This document shows positions 49,401-56,310 of a stretch of DNA of 64,000 nt, in pieces (positions within the stretch are counted from its first letter, which is position 1; each line of letters opens with the position of its first letter). The stretch is from Pseudomonas sp. FEN. Lineage in GTDB: Bacteria; Pseudomonadota; Gammaproteobacteria; Pseudomonadales; Pseudomonadaceae. Below the pieces are notes generated by a model. The model was given only the letters and a program-made list of their open reading frames with translations. It was not told the DNA's origin and ran no database searches. Made by a program: the position numbers and the translations under genes. The stretch is taken from assembly GCF_904067045.1 (NCBI RefSeq), contig NZ_CAJFDC010000033.1:161110-225109 (forward strand), written 5' to 3'.

Positions 49401-49717
49401 ACGAGCTGCAGCTCAATTATGCCCACGGCCCCCTCCGGCCCAGCCTGTTCACCTGGCCGACCCGGGCCCTGGGCAGCCAACTGAAAATGCTGGTCACACT
49501 GATCGACGGTCGGACCCTGGTGCGCTCGGCCGAAGGGCCTTGGGCCTGGTTCCGCTTGATGGAGCAGGGACGGTTGGGGCCGGCCCCGAGTGGGGAAGGG
49601 TACTGGTTGACTCTGAACTTCGAAACCTTCGAGGTGGTGCTGCAATTGCGCAGCGCCAGCCTTGACCATCCATTCGACCGCAAGATATTGAGCGATTTCC
49701 GATGCCCGTTGGCGTAG
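46433..49717 (+). CDS. tssM: T6SS inner-membrane protein TssM (IcmF family) with degenerate NTPase site
   Basis: 1094 aa, somewhat short for the family. Two TM segments near the N-terminus (about 14-30 and 52-68), a cytoplasmic NTPase-like domain, a third TM at about 402-422, then the large periplasmic region ending in the IcmF C-terminal domain (ILSDFRCPLA). The P-loop is GTAGAGKRSL (residues 125-134) with Arg where Ser/Thr is needed, and the region that should carry DTAG reads AASTALLTQ, so nucleotide hydrolysis is doubtful. It forms the trans-envelope channel with TssJ and TssL and is last in the operon. Confidence 0.93.
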   Translation: MTATMFLRLLKNLLRALPLVTGLYLLTLLVRSHGPRLSIDGDSPLAHDWQQWLLLGPLYLSGLIFFCWARRRRKRRELLRAEAAQRALQRLEPPCARERRLRERLERWRLESQASAGGPVFLLLGTAGAGKRSLMGERRRRARGVDDPPPDDLHLGRIGAFSVMAASTALLTQVDPDGVRLWRCLLDELKNSRRHGLGVAGVVLVLNALHLLRLAPAARDAQALILRARLEELAAEFGQGLAVQVIVTHCDRLPGFEPSLLALPVEERDLALAFVRGRNRQNLAGLVERLAGTFAAVQEALPERLQREVQTSERVQLYGFPRLWRQFGEVLQSYLQTAFFEQPRVSQVHLQSLCCGGHLRVEPGPRAASQRLVRCLQRRRRRARWLKYLQPDARGGRWLLAFGAGTLLILLAMLLGNSYWQQTRQLQWLAEQQALLAALPASAAGTSVSALVLERLGRFRNLAHPPTDGWPQPAFWLSGYQRLLEQARSLYQRALLDELLPSVVQTLQRAPPNGLHSERQERLRLYLMLGGQGRFDAGAFADWLSAQVLGDLGQALAVEQRQQLQIHVQALIPLLARGALLSVDPQWVEQVRQHLRREPQQQRLYARLGTMLGAADDEDFSVVAVSASEGLLSLARRSGGPLNRGVPIRFSPKGYERLRARLPLLVGEALKDEDWVMGEGLRLDALSLYNEVSALYEQDYIRHWERFFADLRLLGLDQPESLAPRLERLARADSALFAVLRAAGRETRLEIPQAPQRLVDRARQQVSSLASNLSAELVQALPAPTSAEELAVNRHFAALHRLTSASEGAAAPLEALREALAQAAVYLRAREQAQQMGVPGPPGDGLEQLKRQIDNLPPLLQPLFAEIVSVGRQHVRQQTAETLGASLNRQLGPECTRLLSQRYPFDRQAREQLTLADFNRLFAPSGLLRDFQQRYPDVTLLEGSVAAQFQRAEQIRRAFFPGTSDVAKVDFELSPVTMDENIAQLRLTLDELQLNYAHGPLRPSLFTWPTRALGSQLKMLVTLIDGRTLVRSAEGPWAWFRLMEQGRLGPAPSGEGYWLTLNFETFEVVLQLRSASLDHPFDRKILSDFRCPLA

Positions 49718-50035
49718 TGACTGTAGGCCCTTGGTCTGTCCCTCAACGCGAAGGTCGGTTTCGTAACGGGCCAGGGGAAATGTCCTATGTCGGTTGAGGC
49801 GACGACTGTTTAGCATGGCCACTCATAGCCCGCTGCTTGGCCATGGTCGCCCCGGCGGCCCGGTTTGCCAGGTACGGCTATCTGGCGCAGGAAGAGGGGA
49901 CCTGCGGATCAGGGGGATTTATCGGTTGGGCAGGATGCCATTGTGAAGGGGTGGCGGTCCGCACAACGATTTTGCGTCGGTCGGGCCTGACCACTGCCGA
50001 GTCAGTTTTTCATTGGCAGCTGTGCAGGAGAGTCC
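49718..50035. other. 318-bp gap between tssM and the RcsB-like gene
   Basis: No convincing ORF, tRNA or strong terminator. Short inverted pieces occur (TAGCATGGCC..GGCCATGG) but none with a T-run. Probably holds the promoter of the regulator gene; AGGAGAG lies just before that start. Confidence 0.4.
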
Positions 50036-50731
50036 ATGCTCGAGAAAAAGCCTACCCGCCTTATGATTCTGGATGACCACAGCCTGGTCCTGTGTGGCAT
50101 GGAGATCAAGATCCAGGCCGAGGCCGATCTGCTCTTGCTGGGCAGCTTCACCCGTGGTTCGGCGCTGCTGGCCGCCTTGCGCGAGCAGGAGGTCGACCTG
50201 GTGGTGATGGACTACTCCCTGCGTTCGGGCGAGGTCGACGGCCTGAACCTGATTCGCTCCTTGAGGATCCGCTTCCCGAAGTTGCGGCTGCTGATCATCT
50301 CGTCCTTGTATGTGCCCGCGACGGTCGCCCTGGCGCTGCGCTGTGGTGCCAGCGGCTTTATCGGCAAGGAATTGAACTCCGGCGAGTTTGTCCTGGCCAT
50401 TCGTCAGGTGGCGGCTGGCAAGGTCTACCTGCACCCGGACATGGTCGAGGCGTTGCGGGTGCATGAGGTGTCGCGGCTTGATATCGCCATGCCCGCCTCG
50501 GAATCCGAGGTCGCCAGCCTGGACGAACTGGCCAGGACCTCTGAATTGACGGTGCGCGAGCACGAGGTGCTGCGCTGTTGCCTGGACGGTTTGTCGGTGA
50601 CCCACATTGCGCGCAAGTTCTCGCGCAGCATCAAGACCATCAGCACCCAGAAACAGGCGGCATTTCGCAAGCTGGGGTTGCGTGGCGATAACGAGTTGTA
50701 CAAGGTGCGTTATCAGATGGAGGGGCGCTGA
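50036..50731 (+). CDS. RcsB-like response regulator (NarL/LuxR family)
   Basis: 231 aa. Receiver domain at residues about 8-125: acidic pocket LDDHSLV, phospho-acceptor Asp in LVVMDYSLRSGEVDG (about residue 60), Lys in GFIGKELNSG. The C-terminal GerE-type helix-turn-helix runs about 165-225 (LTVREHEVLRCCLDGLSVTHIARKF) with KTISTQKQAAFRKLGL, the variant seen in RcsB. No sensor kinase is adjacent. Location right after tssM suggests a role in T6SS control, which is inference. Confidence 0.9.
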   Translation: MLEKKPTRLMILDDHSLVLCGMEIKIQAEADLLLLGSFTRGSALLAALREQEVDLVVMDYSLRSGEVDGLNLIRSLRIRFPKLRLLIISSLYVPATVALALRCGASGFIGKELNSGEFVLAIRQVAAGKVYLHPDMVEALRVHEVSRLDIAMPASESEVASLDELARTSELTVREHEVLRCCLDGLSVTHIARKFSRSIKTISTQKQAAFRKLGLRGDNELYKVRYQMEGR

Positions 50732-50834
50732 AGTGCATTTTCCTGAAAATTCGCTGTCACAACTGTTCAGCGGGCGCGCAGCGATGCCGTTCTGATGCAC
50801 AATATGCCCCGGACCGTTTTCCTCAGGATTTTCA

Positions 50835-51692
50835 ATGTCGACATCATTCCACTTGCGTGCCGTTGCATTGGCACTGATGCTGGCGGGCGCCACGGGCTGC
50901 TCGTCGCCCACCAAGACCGCCGTTTACGAACGAGAAAATTTCGATGACGCCGGTACGTTCTCGCGCAACTACGGCGTGAGCGACACTGCGTCCTGTGAGG
51001 CGGCCCGACGCGCCTTGCTCAGCCAGGGTTACATCATCACCAGCAGCGACCCGAAGCTGATCAGCGGCAACAAGAGCTTCCAGCAGACCGGCGATACCCA
51101 CATGCAGATCAGCTTCAGCGTGGTCTGTGCGGCGGACGGTGGCTCCAATCATCGTTCGACCATGTTCGCCAACGCGCTGCAGGACCGTTATGCCCTGAAG
51201 AAGGTCAACAACTCCGCCAGCCTCGGCGTGGGCGTACTGGGTTCGGTGTCGATGCCGATTGGCTCGACGGATGACTCGATGGTCAAGGTGGCCAGCGAGA
51301 CGGTATCCTCGGCGACGTTCTACGATCGTTTTTTTACCCTGGTGGAGCTGTTCCTGCCGCCGGAAGTGAAGAAAGAGAAGCATACCGACGAGAAGCCCAA
51401 GGCCGAGCTGGGGGTGCCTGAGGCGATGTCGGCCAAGGCCCAGGCGGATAAACCGACAGAGCCCAAGGTAGTGCCCCCCAAACCGGTGGAGCCGACGCCG
51501 ACGCCGACGCCAGTGCCGGCGCCGAAGGCCGCGGAACCTGCGCACAGTGCTCCCGCCACTTCCGAACCGGTTGCCGCGCCGAGCGAAGCCGCGCCTGTCA
51601 TGCCGCTCGAGAAGACCCCCGCCACCCCGGAAAAGCCTGCTGAGTCGACGCCCGTGCCAGCAACCAGCGCGCCGGCAACTCCAGCTCAGTAA
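50835..51692 (+). CDS. DUF2242-type lipoprotein with Pro-rich tail
   Basis: 285 aa. Signal peptide with lipobox LAGATGC (Cys at about 22). The globular part (about 30-180) begins YERENFDDAGTFSRNY and has SCEAARRALLSQGYIITSSDPKLISG, which matches my memory of DUF2242 lipoproteins; their function is unknown. After residue about 185 the chain is low-complexity Pro/Ala/Glu/Thr (PTPTPTPVPAPK), probably unstructured. AGGATTTTCA precedes the ATG. Confidence 0.82.
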   Translation: MSTSFHLRAVALALMLAGATGCSSPTKTAVYERENFDDAGTFSRNYGVSDTASCEAARRALLSQGYIITSSDPKLISGNKSFQQTGDTHMQISFSVVCAADGGSNHRSTMFANALQDRYALKKVNNSASLGVGVLGSVSMPIGSTDDSMVKVASETVSSATFYDRFFTLVELFLPPEVKKEKHTDEKPKAELGVPEAMSAKAQADKPTEPKVVPPKPVEPTPTPTPVPAPKAAEPAHSAPATSEPVAAPSEAAPVMPLEKTPATPEKPAESTPVPATSAPATPAQ

Positions 51693-52055
51693 GCACAGCT
51701 CAGTGGGATCGGGTTTGTCGACCTCGGTCCCTTGATCTTGTGTCGGGCGTTGCCGCCTGCAAAATAAAAGTGGGTAAATCCTGACCGTTCTGCTAATTTT
51801 TTATTGCAGGTTTCTTGCTCAAGGAACCTGGGCAGACGGGTGCTTCATTTTTCCTTCATATGGGGCCCCTATGCTGGCCTTGGCCCGCTTGTATCTGTAG
51901 ACGCGGGCGACGGACGTCAACGATAACGCAGGTAACCTGATGCCCCGCGCTGTCCTGGCTACCATCGCGAGCAATCGAGCGTCGACCGGCTGCTCCTACA
52001 GGAATGGTCAGCAAGACAGCGGTTTTTACCCTCGAACGAAAAAAGGAGTTTCACG
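51693..52055. other. 363-bp gap after the DUF2242 lipoprotein gene
   Basis: Contains an AT-rich stretch (CTGCTAATTTTTTATTGCAGG) at about 51790-51810, possibly a termination or promoter region, and the right copy of the 90-bp repeat. No gene is supported until the small ORF at 52056. Confidence 0.45.
51912..52001 (+). repeat. 90-bp repeat, right copy
   Basis: Same length and orientation as the copy at 32752-32841; the last 46 bp (CTGGCTACCATCGCGAGC.. to ..CTGCTCCTACAG) are identical. The two copies bracket a 19-kb segment with the tRNA-Val/Asp genes, the T6SS, the RcsB-like regulator and the DUF2242 gene. Confidence 0.85.
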
Positions 52056-52142
52056 ATGGATGAATATCAAGAAGAGCTGTTGGAATTCCGGGCTTTCGAG
52101 CTGGACCCCGTTGAGCCTGCTGAAGATGCGACCGAGCTGTAG
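52056..52142 (+). CDS. 28-residue acidic small protein (candidate)
   Basis: ATG preceded by AAAAGGAG at an ideal 7-nt distance, then 28 codons ending in TAG. The product starts MDEYQEELLEFRAFEL and ends DATEL: very acidic (Glu/Asp about one third of residues), no membrane segment or signal. It is too short for similarity judgement. The strong ribosome site and absence of another explanation for it are the support. It lies tail-to-tail with the AraC gene, 16 bp away. Confidence 0.5.
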   Translation: MDEYQEELLEFRAFELDPVEPAEDATEL

Positions 52143-52158
52143 GCGGTCGTTTTTCGGC

Positions 52159-53199
52159 TCAGGCCGAATGCCGCTGACTGCGGCGGAACTCGCCGGGTGT
52201 CTGGCCGCTCCAGCGTTTGAAAGCCCGCTGAAAGGCCTCGGCCGAGGCAAAACCGAGCAGGTAGGCGATTTCGCCAAAGGCCAGTTCGGTGTCGCGAATA
52301 TAGGTCATTGCCAGGTCACGGCGAGTGTCATTGAGAATGGCGCGAAATTGCGTGCCTTCCTCGGCCAGTTTGCGTCGTAGTGTCCAGGTCGGCAGCTTCA
52401 GGCGTGCCGCCACTTCTTCCAGGTCGGGTTCCCGGCCACCATTGAGCAAAGGTCCCAGCAACTGAGTGATACGTTCACGCAGGCTGCGGGTGCGCGTCAG
52501 TTGTTCCAGTTCCCGTTCGCACAGTTGCAGCAGATGCCGCCAGGTACTCGGGCAATGTTGCGGATTGCGCAGGCCCAGGCTGGCCTGGCTCAGGCGCAGC
52601 TGATTATGCTCGGCGCCGAAGTGCACCGGACAGTCGCCCAGGCCCTTGTAGGCCGCGGCGTAGTCCGGCTCGGCGAACTCGATGTCGATGCGCTCGGCGT
52701 GCAGCGGTTCGCCAGCGACGCTGGCCAACTGCTGCAACCAACCGGCGATGATCGAGTCCACCACGAAACGGTTGTAGGCGTTGTATGGGCTGATGGAGTA
52801 GAAGCGCAGCCAGGCGCCGTCGGCGTCTTCGTGGAAGCTCGACTGCCCGCGATAGTTGGCGCCGTAGAGAGCCTCGAAGCGGGTCAGGGTTCGCGCCGCT
52901 TCGCGTACCGTCGGGGCCTGGGCGGCGGTCACACCGGCCAGGCCGACCTGGCTCAGGCGGCTGAGCCGGCCCATGCGCAGGCCCAGGGCCGGATCGCCGG
53001 TCAGTTGGATTGCCGCGTGTCCCAGGCGCATGTAGCGCGGAATCGACAGCCGCGCGCCCGGCTCGGCCAGGCGTGCCGGGTCCAGCCCGTATTGCGCCAG
53101 CAGGCGCTCAGGGTCCTGGCCATGGCTGCGCACCGCATCGGCGAGGCTGTGGACGAAGGCCACCGACAGGTCGCCCAGGCGCATCGTCACGGCCTTCAT
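52159..53199 (-). CDS. AraC-family regulator coupled to a nitrilase-like gene
   Basis: 346 aa from the ATG at 53199. The N-terminal two thirds match the arabinose-binding-like domain of OruR/PchR-type AraC proteins (SIPRYMRLGHAAIQLTGDPALGLRMG); the C-terminal double helix-turn-helix starts at about 240 (LEEVAARLKLPTWTLRRKLAEEGTQF.. and LAFGEIAYLLGFASAEAFQRAFKRWSG). Its start codon overlaps the stop of the upstream hydrolase-like gene (ATGA), so the pair is one operon. An upstream GTG at 53208 is also possible. Effector unknown. Confidence 0.88.
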   Translation of the reverse strand: MKAVTMRLGDLSVAFVHSLADAVRSHGQDPERLLAQYGLDPARLAEPGARLSIPRYMRLGHAAIQLTGDPALGLRMGRLSRLSQVGLAGVTAAQAPTVREAARTLTRFEALYGANYRGQSSFHEDADGAWLRFYSISPYNAYNRFVVDSIIAGWLQQLASVAGEPLHAERIDIEFAEPDYAAAYKGLGDCPVHFGAEHNQLRLSQASLGLRNPQHCPSTWRHLLQLCERELEQLTRTRSLRERITQLLGPLLNGGREPDLEEVAARLKLPTWTLRRKLAEEGTQFRAILNDTRRDLAMTYIRDTELAFGEIAYLLGFASAEAFQRAFKRWSGQTPGEFRRSQRHSA

Positions 53200-54335
53200 G
53201 GCAGCCACAGGTTCAATAGGCGGGCGCCGCGATCACTGCCGTCCCGCGCGGCGATCGAGCGGCCATCCTGGCTGATAAAACTCTGGCCCGAATAGCGCTG
53301 GTTCCAGAACTGGCCGTGCAGGAACACGCTGATGCCGGCCGTGGACTGGCTGGCTGGCGCGCGGCTGATCAGGGTCAGGCGATGCCAGGCCTCGCCCTCG
53401 CCGAGTTCGCCGGGACGCAGGCTGATCTCCGCCGGGGTGGCCGCGTTCTTGAAGCCGCGCCAGGGTTTGTCCCAGCTGTTCTGGCCGGGCAGGGAGGCGG
53501 CCACGGCAATCAGCGATACGCCGAGTTCGTCCAGCTTGCTGTAGTTGTCCGGGTACCAGCTGTCAGTGCCGATCAGCACCCCCAGCTTACCGGCCGGGGT
53601 CTGCACGGCAGTCAGTTCCTGGCGTCCGCCACCCTTGATGTAGCCGCGTTCATCGAAGGTCGGGTAGAGCTTGCGTTGCGGCTGGCCGAGGGGATGTCCG
53701 TCGGCGGCGAAGACCAGGCTGACGTTGTACAGGGCGCCCTTGCCGATTTTCAGGGTGCCTTGCTCGACACTGGGGTCTGGCAGGACGATGGAGCCGGCCA
53801 CCAGGGTGACGCCGAACTCTTTCGCCAGGCCGCCGAACAACGCCTGGTAATCCTCGGCCATGGTCCTGGCCTTCATGCGCAGGCGGGCGTCTTCGAGAAA
53901 GCTGCGACCCTTGGCATTGAACAGGGCGCCGAGCAGCTTCAGCGGGTTGCCGAACATCAGCCAGTTCATCGCCTCCTGCTGGTCGAGGGCCTGGTAGAGC
54001 TCATCCTTTTCATCGCGCAGCAGCAGCCAGGTACCGATATGTTCGGGCAGCACCACGATGGTTTTTTCGTTCAACAGGCCCAGGCCACGAGCTTGTTGCA
54101 GATAGGCGGCCAACTTGCGCCGCAGTCGCGCCGGGCTCTGGTAGTCGTTGGGGAACAGTTCCGGTTGCAGGCCCAGCAGGTTGCCGTGAGCGCCCGCCAC
54201 ACCCTGGTTCACGGCCAGGCGGATACGCAGGTCCGAGAGGTAGTGACCGCTGCTGCGTTGTTGGGTCCATACCCCGTAGCCGGTGACGGCGGCGAGCAGC
54301 AGGGCCAGCAAGGAGAGGAGAAGAAATTTGCGCAT
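53196..54335 (-). CDS. Membrane-anchored nitrilase-superfamily protein lacking the catalytic Cys
   Basis: 379 aa. An N-terminal hydrophobic segment (residues 4-22) is a signal anchor. The carbon-nitrogen hydrolase fold is visible: Glu98 in VVLPEHIGTW, Lys222 in QRKLYPTFDERGY. Where the family has the nucleophilic Cys before an acidic residue, this protein reads VLIGTDSWYPD (residues 253-263) with Gly256, so normal nitrilase/amidase chemistry is not expected. It may bind a ligand or act in sensing together with the AraC regulator it is coupled to. The start follows a GGAG-poor leader, so the exact first codon is less certain. Confidence 0.82.
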   Translation of the reverse strand: MRKFLLLSLLALLLAAVTGYGVWTQQRSSGHYLSDLRIRLAVNQGVAGAHGNLLGLQPELFPNDYQSPARLRRKLAAYLQQARGLGLLNEKTIVVLPEHIGTWLLLRDEKDELYQALDQQEAMNWLMFGNPLKLLGALFNAKGRSFLEDARLRMKARTMAEDYQALFGGLAKEFGVTLVAGSIVLPDPSVEQGTLKIGKGALYNVSLVFAADGHPLGQPQRKLYPTFDERGYIKGGGRQELTAVQTPAGKLGVLIGTDSWYPDNYSKLDELGVSLIAVAASLPGQNSWDKPWRGFKNAATPAEISLRPGELGEGEAWHRLTLISRAPASQSTAGISVFLHGQFWNQRYSGQSFISQDGRSIAARDGSDRGARLLNLWLP

Positions 54336-54500
54336 GGGAGCGGATAACGAACGACCGTGTGCCGGAGCTTGTATGTTCTCCTAAATTTGTCTCCAGGGTG
54401 CGAAAAAACAATGATCTGGCACGAAAATTTCAAATCGCTGGATATTGTATTTTCACAACGAGAGGTCGAAATTTTCGAGTCATCGAGCTGGCTGAAAGTT

Positions 54501-55319
54501 TTAGATCAGATCGCGATCCCTGGATCGGCACCAACGGGCAGGCGACATCCCAAATGCTTTTTTGAAGTGCTTGGTCATGTGGCTCTGATCGAAAAATCCT
54601 GCTTCTACCGAAGCCTCGACCAGAGATTTACCAGCAAAGACCGCCGCCTTGACGCGATCCAGACGCCGCATTGTCAGGTAGCGGTGGGGGCTTGTGCCGA
54701 AATAGACTCGATAATCTTTGGACAAGCTCCATTTGTCCCGTCCGGTGCACTCGGCCAGGTCATCAAGGCTGACGGGCTGTTGAATATTGTCGTTCATGTA
54801 CTCACGCGCCCTGTTGGCTGCACTGAAGCAATTGGCTCCAGTAGCGGCGCGTTCACCGCATATAGCCTGCAGCGTAGTGAATAGCTGGAAAACGGCGTCG
54901 TCCTCCTCCAGCGGTTCAAGTGGGTCATCCAGTGCGGCGAGAAGGTTATCTGTCGCCGCCGCAAACCGAGGATCATTGGAGATGCCACCCTTCAAGAAAG
55001 GCAGCGGTCTTCCGTGCAAGACCTCCTGTGCCAATTCTGGAGTGATATAGAGCATTCGATAGCGAAAACCCGAGTCACTGCCGGCATGACCGTCATGTTC
55101 TTCATCAGGATGCAGAACCATGGTTTCCCCTGGCAGGCTATTTCGATTTTCCCCCTGGTAGCGAAAACTCTGGACACCCGAAAGGGTACGACCGATGGCA
55201 TAAGTATCGTGCCGATGAGGGTCGAAGCCATGTGCGCTGAAAAAGGCCTCCAATCGCTCAACTTTGGAGGAGTGCGGGGAATGTCGAACCCAATCCTTTG
55301 GAGACGGAAGCTCTATCAT
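54501..55319 (-). CDS. AraC-family regulator next to the biosynthetic operon
   Basis: 272 aa. N-terminal cupin-like sensor domain (HRHDTYAIGRTLSGVQSF, MVLHPDEEHDGHAG, YRMLYITPELA) and a C-terminal AraC helix-turn-helix from about residue 178 (VSLDDLAECTGRDKWSLSKDYRVYFGTSPHRYL.. and SLVEASVEAGFFDQSHMTKHFKKAFGMSP). This layout is common in regulators of amino-acid exporters. It follows the LysE genes on the same strand after about 370 bp, so it is a good candidate regulator of the cluster. An upstream 10-bp palindrome (55399-55422) could be its operator. Confidence 0.9.
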   Translation of the reverse strand: MIELPSPKDWVRHSPHSSKVERLEAFFSAHGFDPHRHDTYAIGRTLSGVQSFRYQGENRNSLPGETMVLHPDEEHDGHAGSDSGFRYRMLYITPELAQEVLHGRPLPFLKGGISNDPRFAAATDNLLAALDDPLEPLEEDDAVFQLFTTLQAICGERAATGANCFSAANRAREYMNDNIQQPVSLDDLAECTGRDKWSLSKDYRVYFGTSPHRYLTMRRLDRVKAAVFAGKSLVEASVEAGFFDQSHMTKHFKKAFGMSPARWCRSRDRDLI

Positions 55320-55398
55320 GGCCGGGCTACCTGGCTTTTGAGTGTTCCTGACATAGTGCTGATCCTTAGCTTGGTGAGCTTACGCGATTGTAACGCAG

Positions 55399-55422
55399 GT
55401 TGAGTAATAAGAATTACTCAAC
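55399..55422. promoter_or_regulatory. Perfect 10-bp palindrome upstream of the AraC gene
   Basis: GTTGAGTAAT-AAGA-ATTACTCAAC, 80 bp in front of the AraC start. No T-run follows, so an operator is more likely than a terminator, but neither is proven. Confidence 0.45.
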
Positions 55423-55490
55423 ATTTAGGAAGCTAACACTGCTCTTCCTTTTTTAGAAGAGAATTCAGCTCTCCAGTACGAAGCTTTCAT

Positions 55491-55640
55491 TCAAGCCACA
55501 AGCACTATAGTTCCAGTGATGTTACGACTTTCCAACAGCAGGTGGGCCTGTGCCGCCTGCGCAAGCGCTGCTCCCACACGAACCTGCAAATCCTCTGGTT
55601 CATCTGGTTGAACCAACCGATAGGTGTAAGCCCCTGCAGC
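55491..55640 (-). pseudogene. 3' remnant of a zinc-type alcohol dehydrogenase/quinone reductase gene
   Basis: Reading the minus strand to a TGA at 55493-55491 gives AYTYRLVQPDEPEDL, then VRVGAALAQAAQAHLLLES, then TGTIVLVA. This matches the end of MDR-family reductases (..VG..F.L..AA.AH..LES....GKIVL). No start or Rossmann domain is present upstream; the frame dissolves near the LysE gene. It is a truncated relic of about 50 codons at the edge of the cluster. The remaining 55320-55490 holds only the palindrome. Confidence 0.6.
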
Positions 55641-55691
55641 AGCCCGCCCGCGGGGGGAAGCCGATGCACACTCCCGGCTCTTCGGTATGGC

Positions 55692-56288
55692 TTATTTGAG
55701 TGCCGAGTAAGTCAGGTAAATGGAAAAGGACAGCAGCGAAAGCCCGATCAACTTGGGTACCCAGCGTTGCATGGCGTGGCTCGGTGCAGTGCGCACTACC
55801 TGCCCCAACCACGCCCAGGCGACCCCGATCGGTACTACGATCAGGATAAAGGACAGCAGCGCCCAGCTGTAGAGTTCAGCCGTACCATAAACTTCCCGAG
55901 GAAATACCATGGAGGCGAATAACAGCGCCTTGGGGTTGAGTAGCGTTGCGGTCAATAGTGACCTGGAGCTTACGGCCGAGCGCTGGGATTCGCTCGTCAA
56001 CTGTTTCATCGAGGCAATGCGGTAAGCAATGAACGTCAGGTAGGCGGCGCACAGCAACTTCATTGCCGTACCTATGCCTGGGTAGCGTGCGGACAATGCA
56101 ATGAGTACGAAGCCCCAGGCACTGATTGCGATGCTGTAGCCGAGCGCTTCGGTGGCGATCAATGGCAATGTCCGAGCCGGGCCGCAGGTATAACCGGACG
56201 TCATCAGCAAGGTATTGGTGGGACCTGGCAGCAGCAGAATCAACGATGCGCCCGAGGCGATGTTGAGAAATACGTTAATGAAATCCAT
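55692..56288 (-). CDS. LysE/RhtB-family amino-acid exporter (last gene of the cluster)
   Basis: 198 aa from the ATG at 56288, with six hydrophobic segments. The family signature is in LLLPGPTNTLLMTSGYTCG near residue 20, and the LLTATLLNPKALLFASMVFP loop matches LysE proteins. It should pump an amino acid or analogue out of the cell. The frame is open further upstream, but that would run into the thioesterase gene, which ends 22 bp before this start. Second LysE in the operon. Confidence 0.9.
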   Translation of the reverse strand: MDFINVFLNIASGASLILLLPGPTNTLLMTSGYTCGPARTLPLIATEALGYSIAISAWGFVLIALSARYPGIGTAMKLLCAAYLTFIAYRIASMKQLTSESQRSAVSSRSLLTATLLNPKALLFASMVFPREVYGTAELYSWALLSFILIVVPIGVAWAWLGQVVRTAPSHAMQRWVPKLIGLSLLSFSIYLTYSALK

Positions 56289-56310
56289 TTCAAAGATGAT
56301 CCAGTCATAG

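Noticed and set aside
55399..55422. Intrinsic terminator at the GTTGAGTAAT palindrome
   Set aside because: No T-run on either strand and the stem is AT rich with a 4-nt centre; an operator is more plausible.
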